DNA of 64,000 bases, from contig DDFJ01000001.1 in assembly GCA_002337125.1 (NCBI GenBank), positions 372,001-436,000 of the forward strand, written 5' to 3'. Shown piece by piece: positions 9,140-18,046 of this stretch. Source of the DNA: Chitinophagaceae bacterium UBA1931. Lineage in GTDB: Bacteria > Bacteroidota > Bacteroidia > Chitinophagales > Chitinophagaceae. Each line of letters starts with the position of its first letter. Within the stretch, counting starts at the first letter, position 1. Position numbers and translations under genes: made by a program. Below the pieces are notes generated by a model. It searched no databases, was not told the DNA's origin, and worked only from the letters and a program-made list of their open reading frames with translations.

Positions 9140-9652
9140 ATGAAAAAATTCATCATCCTGTTTACCGTTTTCTTTTCAGTAACAACATTTTCGTTTGCAC
9201 AAAATCAGTCGACTGTTATTAAAACCGAAGCATTGAAAATGGCAAAAGCTTTAGCTGCACTTGATCTTGAAACCTATGCTTCGTTTACATATCCCACGCT
9301 TATAAGCGATAAAACAAGCAAGGAAAAAATTAAACAGGGAGTTGATTCGGTTGAAAAATACCGCAAACAGTTTGGAATAAAAGTTAAGTCGATTATTATT
9401 GGAAACCCATCTGCAGTTGTAACTTATAAAAAAGTAATGCAGTGCACCATCCCTCAAACAATGACTGTTGAAGTGCTGAATGGAAGTATTGTTACAGAAA
9501 CAACATTAATTGGTTTGTCGAACGATGGGCAGAAATGGTATTTTGTTGATGCGATGATTTACAAACAAAAAGAAGCAAAAGAAAAATTACCGGAGCTGAG
9601 TCCTGAGCTGGTTATTCCTCCAATGAAAAAGCCCCAGATTGTTACGGAGTAA
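9140..9652 (+). CDS. small secreted protein of unknown function
   Basis: 170 residues with a clear signal peptide (MKKFIILFTVFFSVTTFSFA, cleavage before QNQ). The mature part has no cysteines paired for disulfides and no recognisable catalytic motif. Its overall pattern of two N-terminal helices and following strands is reminiscent of NTF2-like folds, but this is only an impression. It starts 10 bp after the ABC permease stop, so it is probably cotranscribed with the exporter. The ATG at 9140 was chosen because the signal peptide begins there. Confidence 0.7.
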   Translation: MKKFIILFTVFFSVTTFSFAQNQSTVIKTEALKMAKALAALDLETYASFTYPTLISDKTSKEKIKQGVDSVEKYRKQFGIKVKSIIIGNPSAVVTYKKVMQCTIPQTMTVEVLNGSIVTETTLIGLSNDGQKWYFVDAMIYKQKEAKEKLPELSPELVIPPMKKPQIVTE

Positions 9653-9660
9653 ATGAGCAA

Positions 9661-9698
9661 TAAAAAAGCAGGGCTCAGAATTAAATCTTTACCCTGCT
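9661..9698 (-). terminator. intrinsic terminator for katG
   Basis: Read on the - strand, AGCAGGG (9698-9692) pairs with CCCTGCT (9673-9667) and is followed by a T run (9667-9661). The loop is rather long. Confidence 0.65.
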
Positions 9699-9723
9699 GT
9701 TGTCATTGTTGTTTCAGCCGTTA

Positions 9724-11946
9724 TTATTTTATAAGATCATACCTGTCTGCATTCATTACTTTATCCCATGCAGAAACAAAATCCTGCACAAATTTTTCTT
9801 TTCCATCAGCACATGCATAAACTTCTGCAACAGCCCTGAGTTCTGAATTTGAACCAAAGATCAGATCGGCTCTTGTAGCAGTCCATTTCACTTTTCCGGT
9901 ACGCCTGTCAGTACCTTCAAAAATATCTCCTGCTTCACTCAATGCTTTCCATATAGTTCCAAAGTCAAGAAGATTTACAAAGAAATCATTTGTGAGTAAT
10001 TGTGGTTTGTCAGTGAAAATGCCATGTTTCGATCCGTTGTAATTGGTATCTAAAACCCTCATGCCACCAACGAGTACAGTCATTTCAGGAGCCGTTAACT
10101 TCAGCAACTGTGCTTTGTCAACAAGTAATATTTCTGCAGGAACTTTTGCCACAGCGCTGCTTTTATAGTTTCTGAAACCATCGGCTTTTGGTTCAAGCAC
10201 ATCAAATGAGGCTGCATCGGTTTGCTCTGCAGTTGCATCGGTACGACCTGCAGTAAACGGAACAGTAATATTGAAGCCAGCATCTTTTGCAGCTTTTTCA
10301 ATTGCAGCACATCCACCTAAAACAATCAGGTCGGCAAGCGATACTTTTTTGTTACCTGTTTGATTACTGTTGAATTCAACCTGAATACTTTCAAGTGTTG
10401 CTAAAACTATTTTTAGTTGAGATGGGTTATTTACTTCCCAGTTATTTTGCGGCGCAAGACGAATACGTGCACCATTTGCTCCACCACGTTTATCCGAACC
10501 CCTGAATGTTGATGCAGAAGCCCATGCTGTTGAAACCAATTCTGAAACCGATAAACCTGCATTGAGTAAACTCTGCTTTAAGGAAGTAATATCAGCTTCG
10601 TTGATTTGTTCATAATCAGCTTTTGGAACAGGATCTTGCCAAATGAGTGTTTCAGCAGGAACTTCATTACCCAAGTAACGGTTCAGCGGACCCATATCCC
10701 TGTGCGTAAGTTTAAACCATGCTCTTGCAAATGCATCAGCAAATGCATCAAAGTCATTTAAGAATTTTCTTGAAATGGCTTCGTAAGCAGGATCCATTTT
10801 CAACGCCATATCAGCTGTCGTCATCATTGGTGCATGACGTTTGGTTTTATCATGCGCATCTTCAACAGTAGTTGCAGCACTTTCATCCGTTGGTGTCCAT
10901 TGATGTGCACCTGCAGGACTCTTTGTTAATTTCCAATCGTATTTAAACAGCGTTTCAAAATAACCGTTATCCCATTTCGTAGGATTGGGTTTCCAAGCAC
11001 CTTCAATTCCACTGGTGATAGTATAGCTGCCATTACCTGTACCGAAACTGTTTTTCCATCCTAATCCTTGCTCTTCAATTGAAGCACCTTCCGGTTCACG
11101 GCCGACTTGTGTTGCACTTCCTGCACCATGTGCTTTACCGAATGTATGTCCGCCAGCAACAAGCGCAACAGTTTCTTCATCATTCATTGCCATGCGGGTA
11201 AATGTTTCACGAATATCTTTTGCTGAAGCCAGTGGATCAGGATTGCCATCAGGTCCTTCAGGGTTTACATAAATCAATCCCATCTGCACAGCAGCGAGTG
11301 GATTTTCAAGATCTCTTTCGCCCGAATAACGGCTTCCTTCTTTATCACTTGTAGCTAACCATTCCCGCTCATTTCCCCAATAAATATCCTGTTCTGGTTC
11401 CCATATATCTTTACGACCACCTGCAAATCCAAGGGTTTTAAAACCCATTGATTCAAGCGCACAGTTACCTGCAAGAATCATCAGATCGGCCCATGAAATT
11501 TTCTTTCCATATTTCTGTTTAACCGGCCATAATAAAAGACGGGCCTTATCCAGGTTGCCATTATCGGGCCAGCTGTTAACAGGAGCAAAACGCTGGTTAC
11601 CTGTACCTGCACCACCACGACCGTCCGATATACGGTAAGTACCTGCACTATGCCAGGCCATGCGGATGAATAACGGGCCATAGTGACCGTAATCTGCAGG
11701 CCACCAGTCCTGCGATGTGGTCATTAATTCAAAAATGTCTTTTTTGATTTCTTTTAAATCAAGTTTTTTAAACTCCTCTGTATAGTTGAAATCTTCACCC
11801 ATTGGATCTGACAGGGAAGAATGCTGGCGCAGAATATTCAGGTTTAACCTGTTTGGCCACCAGTCTTTATTTGTTGTTCCCATACCGGCAGTTGGTACGT
11901 TCTGCCCATGATGAAAAGGGCATTTTCCTGTGCTTGATGTGCTCAT
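9724..11946 (-). CDS. katG: catalase-peroxidase
   Basis: 740 residues, normal for the bifunctional haem enzyme that destroys hydrogen peroxide. All key residues are present: distal Arg95, Trp98 and His99 (RMAWHSAGTYR), Tyr226 (GLIYVNPEGP) and Met252, which with Trp98 form the Met-Tyr-Trp adduct needed for catalase activity, and proximal His267 (GGHTFGKAHG). The C-terminal half is the usual degenerate second peroxidase domain. There is no signal peptide, so it is cytoplasmic. It is divergent from an OxyR gene 103 bp away, which fits peroxide induction. Confidence 0.97.
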   Translation of the reverse strand: MSTSSTGKCPFHHGQNVPTAGMGTTNKDWWPNRLNLNILRQHSSLSDPMGEDFNYTEEFKKLDLKEIKKDIFELMTTSQDWWPADYGHYGPLFIRMAWHSAGTYRISDGRGGAGTGNQRFAPVNSWPDNGNLDKARLLLWPVKQKYGKKISWADLMILAGNCALESMGFKTLGFAGGRKDIWEPEQDIYWGNEREWLATSDKEGSRYSGERDLENPLAAVQMGLIYVNPEGPDGNPDPLASAKDIRETFTRMAMNDEETVALVAGGHTFGKAHGAGSATQVGREPEGASIEEQGLGWKNSFGTGNGSYTITSGIEGAWKPNPTKWDNGYFETLFKYDWKLTKSPAGAHQWTPTDESAATTVEDAHDKTKRHAPMMTTADMALKMDPAYEAISRKFLNDFDAFADAFARAWFKLTHRDMGPLNRYLGNEVPAETLIWQDPVPKADYEQINEADITSLKQSLLNAGLSVSELVSTAWASASTFRGSDKRGGANGARIRLAPQNNWEVNNPSQLKIVLATLESIQVEFNSNQTGNKKVSLADLIVLGGCAAIEKAAKDAGFNITVPFTAGRTDATAEQTDAASFDVLEPKADGFRNYKSSAVAKVPAEILLVDKAQLLKLTAPEMTVLVGGMRVLDTNYNGSKHGIFTDKPQLLTNDFFVNLLDFGTIWKALSEAGDIFEGTDRRTGKVKWTATRADLIFGSNSELRAVAEVYACADGKEKFVQDFVSAWDKVMNADRYDLIK

Positions 11947-12049
11947 TTTGAAAGTTTAAAGTTTGATTAAAACATAAAATTATCGGATAAACTTTATTGA
12001 TGAAAATGATATTATTGATAGCTTTATCGATTTTATAGATACTTGTATT
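11947..12049. promoter_or_regulatory. katG-oxyR divergent control region
   Basis: 103 bp, very AT-rich. It holds a repeated element of the form CTTTATyGAT (at about 11992 and 12022), and an ATAG-like series GATAGCTTTATCGAT...ATAGATA (about 12015-12042) with near 10-11 bp spacing, as expected for tetrameric OxyR binding. The exact promoter elements are not clear. That this is the OxyR operator is inferred from position and motif spacing. Confidence 0.5.
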
Positions 12050-12985
12050 ATGAATATCCAGCAATTTCAATATATACTGGCCGTGGCAGAAGACAGGCAA
12101 TTTGAACTGGCTGCCAAAAAATGTTTTGTGGCACAATCAACGCTCAGTACCATGATTTCAAAGTTTGAAGATGAAATTGGTATAAAAATTTTCGACCGGA
12201 AAAAGAAGCCGGTGCTGATTACCAAAGAGGGACAATTAGTGATCAACGGAATCAAATCTGTTCTTCAGCAAATTGATCATTTGAATGAAACAGTGAGCGA
12301 AATTAAAGAAGAGATGAAAGGACATTTAAAGATGGCCATTATTCCAACCGTATCGCCCTATCTTATTCCATTGTTTCTGCAAAAATTTGCATCAGATTAC
12401 CCGGCTTTGCAGATTGAAGTAACAGAACAAACCACGCAGAATATTATTGCGCAGATTAAAAGCAGGGAAGTGGATATAGGTATTGTATCGCTTCCTTTAA
12501 ATGATCATGAATTAAAGGAAGTAAAACTTTATGACGAGCCTTTCCTGTTTTATGATGCAGGAACTTCTAAAAAAACAAAAGCCATTGGTGAAAACACAAC
12601 TTTTCAAAACCTTTGGCTGCTTGAAGAAGGTCATTGCATGCGCACACAGGTGTTGAAATTATGTGAGCTTAAGAAAAATAAACTCAACTCATCGCTCAAT
12701 ATAAAATTCCAGGCGGGCGGGATGGATAGTTTGGTAAGAATTGTAAAAGCAACAAATGGAACAACGTTTATTCCTTACCTGGCATCATTGGATTTTCCTG
12801 CGAGTGATAAAAAAAATCTGCACCCGTTTGAATCATCGGTTCCATACCGTACGATTGGATTGATAACACATCCGTTTTTTGTAAAAAAGAAACTGATAAA
12901 TCATTTGGTTAAACTTATTACCGGAAATGTTGAACCGCTTTTACCAAAGCATTCAGGAAAATCAAAACAGTTAGAGCCTGTTTAA
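12050..12985 (+). CDS. oxyR: peroxide sensor, LysR-family regulator OxyR
   Basis: 311 residues: an N-terminal LysR winged helix-turn-helix (about 1-60), a linker helix, and a substrate-type domain (about 90-295). The redox centre of OxyR is conserved: GHCMRTQ with Cys196 and the partner Cys205, nine residues apart exactly as Cys199/Cys208 of E. coli OxyR. It therefore probably senses hydrogen peroxide by disulfide formation and activates katG, which is transcribed divergently from the same control region. Confidence 0.93.
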   Translation: MNIQQFQYILAVAEDRQFELAAKKCFVAQSTLSTMISKFEDEIGIKIFDRKKKPVLITKEGQLVINGIKSVLQQIDHLNETVSEIKEEMKGHLKMAIIPTVSPYLIPLFLQKFASDYPALQIEVTEQTTQNIIAQIKSREVDIGIVSLPLNDHELKEVKLYDEPFLFYDAGTSKKTKAIGENTTFQNLWLLEEGHCMRTQVLKLCELKKNKLNSSLNIKFQAGGMDSLVRIVKATNGTTFIPYLASLDFPASDKKNLHPFESSVPYRTIGLITHPFFVKKKLINHLVKLITGNVEPLLPKHSGKSKQLEPV

Positions 12986-13000
12986 AATGAATGTGGAGTG

Positions 13001-13912
13001 TTACCGCACCAGTTCATTTAATGCTGCATCAATTGTGGGGTACAAAAACTGGAAACCTGCTTTCTGAATTTTTGCAGAACTGACGGTTGCACTTTTCAGC
13101 ACTTCAATACTCATTTCGCCAAGTACAAGCTTTAGTACAAAAGCAGGCACAGGAATAGTAATGTATGCTTTGCCTTTCAGCTTTTTTGCCAGGGCAATGT
13201 TGAGGTCTTTGTTGCTGGAAGGGTTTGGTCCAACTGCGTTGTACGTTCCATTCACTTGTTCATGTTCAATTGCATATTCATACATGCGGCAAATATCATC
13301 GATATGAATCCAGCTGATCATTTGTTCTCCACTTCCTAGAATGGTTGCCAGTCCAAATCGCAACGGTTTTTTAAATTCAGCAAAAGCCCCAGCGTTGTTG
13401 CTGAGCACAATGCCTGTTCTCAACTTTACCAATCTTATTCCAAGATTTGTAACGGGGTCAATTGCATCTTCCCATTGTTTGCAGGTTGTACCTAAATAAT
13501 CATCATAACAAGGATCTGTTTCCGTAAACGGAGTTCCATGATCAGGACCGTACCAGCCAATAGCCGATGCACTGATGACTGCTTTTACTTTATTAGGTGT
13601 TTCCTGCAGGGCTTTAACCAATAGTTGGGCACTATCCACCCGGCTGTTCAGTATTTCAGCTTTTCGGTTATTGCTCCACCGTTTTTCTGCAACATTGGCA
13701 CCGGCAAGGTGAATAACATAATCAGCTGCAGCAATGGCGTTAGCATCAATGCTCTTTTTTTTCACATCCCAAAAGGCGTAGGAAACATTTCCGCTCTGCA
13801 CAGCATCTTTGTTTCGGGTTAAAATAATAATGGCATGACCTTTGGCCGATAAATATTGTGCAAGGGCATTTCCAATCAGTCCTGTTCCTCCGGTAATACA
13901 AATTGTTGCCAT
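13001..13912 (-). CDS. NAD(P)-binding SDR-family protein (TIGR01777 / YfcH-like)
   Basis: 303 residues with the N-terminal nucleotide-binding motif TGGTGLIGNAL and the extended-SDR layout of the TIGR01777 epimerase-like family. The C-terminal region includes the segment GNxTVS..KIQKAGFQF-like that is conserved in the family. The biochemical role of these proteins is not well established. It converges with oxyR, with only 15 bp between stop codons. Cytoplasmic, no signal peptide. Confidence 0.88.
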   Translation of the reverse strand: MATICITGGTGLIGNALAQYLSAKGHAIIILTRNKDAVQSGNVSYAFWDVKKKSIDANAIAAADYVIHLAGANVAEKRWSNNRKAEILNSRVDSAQLLVKALQETPNKVKAVISASAIGWYGPDHGTPFTETDPCYDDYLGTTCKQWEDAIDPVTNLGIRLVKLRTGIVLSNNAGAFAEFKKPLRFGLATILGSGEQMISWIHIDDICRMYEYAIEHEQVNGTYNAVGPNPSSNKDLNIALAKKLKGKAYITIPVPAFVLKLVLGEMSIEVLKSATVSSAKIQKAGFQFLYPTIDAALNELVR

Positions 13913-14014
13913 GAATGTGCTGTTTTGGGATTTTATTATGCAATTTAATTTTTAACTGCATCTTGCATACGAAATCTTTGCTTTCAACGTAATTTTAGAA
14001 AGAATAAACGAAAT

Positions 14015-15559
14015 ATGAAGACGATCAACGTACTGTTTGGCATTATCTTACTCTTGTGTGTTTCTGTAACTGTAAAGGCACAACGTATTTATTATTCTGA
14101 ACCCGACAGGGATGATATACGGCAGCTCAAGTTTGAAATTATGGGCAAGTATAATTCGCAATACCTCGTTTATAAAAACACAAGGTCAAATCATGTTATT
14201 TCAATATTTGATCCGGAAATGAAACTGAAGGATAAGGTTACACTTGACTTTATTCCCGACAGGGCATTTAATGTGGATGTGTTTGGTCACCCCGATCATG
14301 GAATTGTGATTTACCAGTACCAGAAAAAGAATATTGTGTATTGCATGGGTGTGATGCTTGATGGTAATGGTAAGAAAATAGGTGAGCCGCTTGAATTGGA
14401 TACCACACAGATAGGCATATTTGGTGATAATAAAATATACAGTGTCATCATCAGCGATGATAAACAAAAGCTGATGGTGTTTAAGATTAAAAATAAGCAA
14501 CGTGATGATTTGCAGGTGCAGACTGTATTGCTCAGCCACAACCTGATGCCGATCCGTAAATCTGGATTTACTTATCATCTTGAAACATACAGGGAATCCA
14601 TTGCAGATTTTTATCTTGATAACGAAGGCAACTTTTTGTTCAGCCATGTAGCCCGTCCGTCGCAAAGGGAATTTATTAACGAAGCCAAACTTGTGGTACT
14701 CCCGGTTTATTCCGATACCGTTAAAACATTTGCATTAAAACTGGATAAGGTTTACCTGGATGAATTGCGTATTAAAGTTGATAATACCAATGGACGGTAT
14801 GTATTAACCTCTTTGTATTCAAAAACAAGGCATGGAAATATTGATGGTTTGTACACAGCAATTATTGATAAAGATTTCAACGGTCCTGGAATAGAACGGG
14901 CTTCAGAGTTTAATGATCAGTTCAGGGCAGAAGCAAAAGGTGAAACTTCAGCACGACTTGCTTTCAACGATTATTATCTGAAGCATTTGATTGTGAAAAA
15001 GGATGGAGGCATTCTTGTTACAGGCGAAAGCTCGTACGGATCATCAAGAGGTACTAATTATAACCGCTGGGATAATCCATGGCTGTGGGGAAACCCAATG
15101 TACCCAGGAAGTTATTTTGGCTGGAATCCATGGAACAACTGGGGTTATGGCAGTTGGGGAATGTATGGTATGGGCTATCCATGGAACAGTTATAATGCCA
15201 CCCGTTATTATGCAGAAAATATTATTGTTCTTTCGCTTGATAAAGAAGGCAAGGTCATGTGGAACAGTGTTATAGCTAAAAATCAATATGATGATAACAG
15301 CGATAATCTGCTCAGCTATCAGGTCATGAACAGCGGTGGCGAACTGTTGTTTTTGTACAATGAATGGAACAAGCGTACACCTATGTTAAATGCCCAGTCG
15401 CTTGATCCTACAGGACAGGTAACCAAGCAGCCTCCTTTGCGTAGTTTGGATAAAGGTTACGAGTTTATGATTCGTTTGGGTAAGCAGGTTGGTGCCCGTG
15501 AAATGATTGTACCATGTCTTTACCGTAACTCGTTCAGTTTTGCAAGAATTGAGTTTTAA
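14015..15559 (+). CDS. secreted protein of unknown function with aromatic/glycine-rich insert
   Basis: 514 residues with a signal peptide (about 1-22, ending KAQ). The body consists of repeated beta-strand-like segments of about 50 residues (phrases such as IVIYQYQKKN, VMFKIKNK, NEGNFLFSH), which suggests a beta-propeller-like fold. Residues of about 346-395 form an insert very rich in Trp, Gly, Tyr, Pro and Asn (WDNPWLWGNPMYPG, then several YG/WG pairs). No known domain is recognised. A strong bidirectional-looking terminator follows. Confidence 0.7.
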   Translation: MKTINVLFGIILLLCVSVTVKAQRIYYSEPDRDDIRQLKFEIMGKYNSQYLVYKNTRSNHVISIFDPEMKLKDKVTLDFIPDRAFNVDVFGHPDHGIVIYQYQKKNIVYCMGVMLDGNGKKIGEPLELDTTQIGIFGDNKIYSVIISDDKQKLMVFKIKNKQRDDLQVQTVLLSHNLMPIRKSGFTYHLETYRESIADFYLDNEGNFLFSHVARPSQREFINEAKLVVLPVYSDTVKTFALKLDKVYLDELRIKVDNTNGRYVLTSLYSKTRHGNIDGLYTAIIDKDFNGPGIERASEFNDQFRAEAKGETSARLAFNDYYLKHLIVKKDGGILVTGESSYGSSRGTNYNRWDNPWLWGNPMYPGSYFGWNPWNNWGYGSWGMYGMGYPWNSYNATRYYAENIIVLSLDKEGKVMWNSVIAKNQYDDNSDNLLSYQVMNSGGELLFLYNEWNKRTPMLNAQSLDPTGQVTKQPPLRSLDKGYEFMIRLGKQVGAREMIVPCLYRNSFSFARIEF

Positions 15560-15578
15560 ACTCATCTGAAATATCTCA

Positions 15579-15614
15579 TTAAGCCGGCATTAATTGTTGC
15601 CGGCTTAATTTTTT
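15579..15614 (+). terminator. intrinsic terminator
   Basis: TTAAGCCGGCA (15579-15589) pairs perfectly with TGCCGGCTTAA (15598-15608), then a T run. Confidence 0.9.
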
Positions 15615-15646
15615 ATTTGGATAAATGAAATTCTTTCGGAAAGTTT

Positions 15647-16657
15647 GTGCCTGAATTACAAAACGCAGTGATCAGGTTTTTTTCAGGCAACAATCCGCTT
15701 AATGTTATTATTCTTTTTTTCCTGGGTATATTAATCAGGTTGCCTTACTTTATTTCACCTGTTATTCCACAATCGGCCGAAACAGATGGTATTCTTTATG
15801 GGTTGATGATTAAAGCACTTCATCCCACTGGTGTTGTTTTTCCTTTTATCTATCCAATCATCGTTTACCTGCTTGTTTTTACACAGGCCATAATGTTCAA
15901 TGGTCTTATAAATGATCAGAAACTGTTTACATCGCCCAACTACCTGCTGGCACTATGTTATCTTGTTATCAGTTCTATAGTACCAGAGTGGAATGTACTA
16001 TCGCCGGTGTTGATCATAAATACCGTATTGGTATGGGCATGGCCGGGAATGGTAGGTTTATATCATCAGTCAAATCCAAAAACTGTTTTGTTTAATATTG
16101 GATTTGGATTCGGGCTGGCCGCATTTTTCTATTTCCCCTCTGTATACCTGTTGTTGTTGTTAATTGTAGCACTCTTATTATTCCGTCCGTTTTATATAGC
16201 TGAATGGCTGATCGCTATACTGGGAATTCTTACTCCCTTTTACTTTTTACTTGTTTATCTTTTTGTATGGGATCATTGGGATTTAACAGCAAAGGTTATT
16301 CCTTCCCAATCTTTAAAACTGCCGACCATTACATTTGGATGGCAATTCTGGGTTGAAGTTGGTTTGATCATTTTGCCGCTTTTAGCAGGACTGCTGATCA
16401 GTTATAATTCATCGGCACGCATGCTGGTGCAAACGAGAAAGAGCTGGAACTTTATGATTTTCTATCTCATTATTGCACTGCTCATTCCTTTTGTAAACAG
16501 TTATGCCGGTATTACTCACTGGATGCTGGCAGTTATTCCAATCAGCCTGTTTCATGCATCATTTGGCTTTAACTTAAAGAAAAAACTCTTTCCCGAACTG
16601 TTTTTCTGGCTCAGCCTGTTGTGGATTGTGACTAATTATGTAGTGCTGAACCGATAG
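15647..16657 (+). CDS. DUF6427-like integral membrane protein
   Basis: 336 residues with roughly ten hydrophobic segments across its length. The N-terminal phrase IRFFSGNNPLN followed by a hydrophobic helix and RLPYF is characteristic of the DUF6427 family found in Bacteroidota. The start is a GTG at 15647; no suitable ATG exists in this frame near the conserved beginning. Function is unknown in the family. It is followed at 96 bp by purQ, which appears to have its own promoter. Confidence 0.75.
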   Translation: MPELQNAVIRFFSGNNPLNVIILFFLGILIRLPYFISPVIPQSAETDGILYGLMIKALHPTGVVFPFIYPIIVYLLVFTQAIMFNGLINDQKLFTSPNYLLALCYLVISSIVPEWNVLSPVLIINTVLVWAWPGMVGLYHQSNPKTVLFNIGFGFGLAAFFYFPSVYLLLLLIVALLLFRPFYIAEWLIAILGILTPFYFLLVYLFVWDHWDLTAKVIPSQSLKLPTITFGWQFWVEVGLIILPLLAGLLISYNSSARMLVQTRKSWNFMIFYLIIALLIPFVNSYAGITHWMLAVIPISLFHASFGFNLKKKLFPELFFWLSLLWIVTNYVVLNR

Positions 16658-16675
16658 CCAAAAGCTGCCAAACCT

Positions 16676-16683
16676 TACCTTTG
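16676..16683 (+). promoter_or_regulatory. -7 element of the purQ promoter
   Basis: TACCTTTG fits the TAnnTTTG consensus exactly. No TTTG is found at the expected upstream spacing, so only half of the promoter is supported. Confidence 0.5.
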
Positions 16684-16753
16684 CACTTTCATTGACAAAA
16701 ATTGCCGGAAAAACCGGCTTATCAGGCAATCAAAATACATTAAAGCAAAGCAA

Positions 16754-17428
16754 ATGAAATTCGGAATCGTTGTTTTTCCCGGCAGTAATTGCGACAGAGA
16801 CATGCAGGATTCACTGCAAAATGATTTAAACCAGGAAGTAATTATGCTGTGGCATAAAGACAAGGATCTGAGTATGTTTTCAACCGATGATTGTATTGTA
16901 TTGCCCGGTGGTTTTTCGTATGGCGATTACCTGCGCTGCGGTGCCATTGCCCGTTTCAGCCCCATGATGCAGAGTGTGATTGATTTTGCGAACAAAGGAG
17001 GTAAAGTGCTGGGAGTGTGCAATGGTTTCCAGATTTTGTGCGAAAGTCATTTATTGCCCGGAGTTTTGTTAAGAAATGCCAATCAGAAGTTTATCTGTAA
17101 GAATATTTATCTCAATGGCCCCGGTGGCACAGCATTAAAAATTCCGATTGCTCATGGCGAAGGAAGATATTTTGCTGATGAAAAAACACTGGACGAACTA
17201 GAAGCAAATGGCCAGGTGCTCTATCGTTATTGCGATGAAAACGGTAACGAAACTGCTGAATCAAATCCAAATGGTGCTATCAGGAATATTGCAGGTATCA
17301 TGAACAAAGCAGGAAATGTTTTTGGTATGATGCCACATCCTGAGAGAGCTACAAGCACTATTCTTGGTAATACTGATGGCAGAAAAATTCTGAACACACT
17401 TCTTATTAATGCTTCTGTAACTGTTTAA
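16754..17428 (+). CDS. purQ: phosphoribosylformylglycinamidine synthase, glutaminase subunit
   Basis: 224 residues, the stand-alone glutamine amidotransferase subunit that supplies ammonia to PurL in step 4 of purine synthesis. The class I triad is visible: nucleophile Cys in GVCNGFQIL and the His-Glu pair in MMPHPER. The start MKFGIVVFPGSNCDRD is the conserved one. No purL or purS lies next to it in this window. Confidence 0.95.
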   Translation: MKFGIVVFPGSNCDRDMQDSLQNDLNQEVIMLWHKDKDLSMFSTDDCIVLPGGFSYGDYLRCGAIARFSPMMQSVIDFANKGGKVLGVCNGFQILCESHLLPGVLLRNANQKFICKNIYLNGPGGTALKIPIAHGEGRYFADEKTLDELEANGQVLYRYCDENGNETAESNPNGAIRNIAGIMNKAGNVFGMMPHPERATSTILGNTDGRKILNTLLINASVTV

Positions 17429-17537
17429 CAGGCGTATAATTATTTAAAGAAACTGTAAAATTTCTGTTTGTGACAAAAATGACACTGATGCAATGAATTT
17501 GGTGGCATCTTTGTGCAGTTAAAAATTAAAAAGAACG

Positions 17538-17996
17538 ATGAAAAAATTACTGGCTTCAATTGCATTTGTTTTATTGGCTGTAGTTGCTTTTGCGCAAAGT
17601 GGTTCAAAAGTGAAATGGGATTACGTGGTTAAAAAGCTGGCCGATAAAAAATATGAAGTAAGAATGATTGCAACAATTCAGCCGGGCTGGCATCTGTATA
17701 GTCAAACACAAAGCTCTGATGCCATTGCGTTGCCAACCAAATTTACATTTGCTAAAAACCCGCTCATCACAACTGCAGGTATACCAAAAGAAGAAGGTAA
17801 GCTTACTGATGCTTTTGATAATGCCACCAACTCCCGTTCACGTTTCTATGCAAATAAAGTGGAGTTTGTGCAGATAGTTGTATTAAAAACCAAGGTTACA
17901 ACTTCTGTTGTTGCTGAAGTGGAGTTTATGGTTTGTGACGACAAGCAATGTCTACCTCCCGATAAAAAGAAGTTTACTGTTAAGTTAGAAGGATAA
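17538..17996 (+). CDS. stand-alone DsbD N-terminal-domain (thiol-disulfide) periplasmic protein
   Basis: 152 residues with a signal peptide (MKKLLASIAFVLLAVVAFAQ). The mature protein is a single immunoglobulin-like domain of the DsbD-alpha type. The CDDKQCLPP motif near the end corresponds to the redox cysteine pair of that domain (CxxxxC-x-PP). It lies just upstream of dsbD, whose own N-terminal domain is related, so this looks like an extra soluble partner for electron transfer. A terminator separates the two genes, so dsbD may be expressed partly on its own. Confidence 0.85.
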   Translation: MKKLLASIAFVLLAVVAFAQSGSKVKWDYVVKKLADKKYEVRMIATIQPGWHLYSQTQSSDAIALPTKFTFAKNPLITTAGIPKEEGKLTDAFDNATNSRSRFYANKVEFVQIVVLKTKVTTSVVAEVEFMVCDDKQCLPPDKKKFTVKLEG

Positions 17997-18003
17997 TTCA
18001 TTT

Positions 18004-18034
18004 AAATCCTGCTTTTTTAAGGCAGGATTTTTTA
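18004..18034 (+). terminator. hairpin terminator or attenuator between the DsbD-N gene and dsbD
   Basis: AAATCCTGC (18004-18012) pairs with GCAGGATTT (18022-18030), followed by T residues. It ends 13 bp before the dsbD start, so it may attenuate read-through. Confidence 0.8.
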
Positions 18035-18046
18035 AATATCGTTTGC

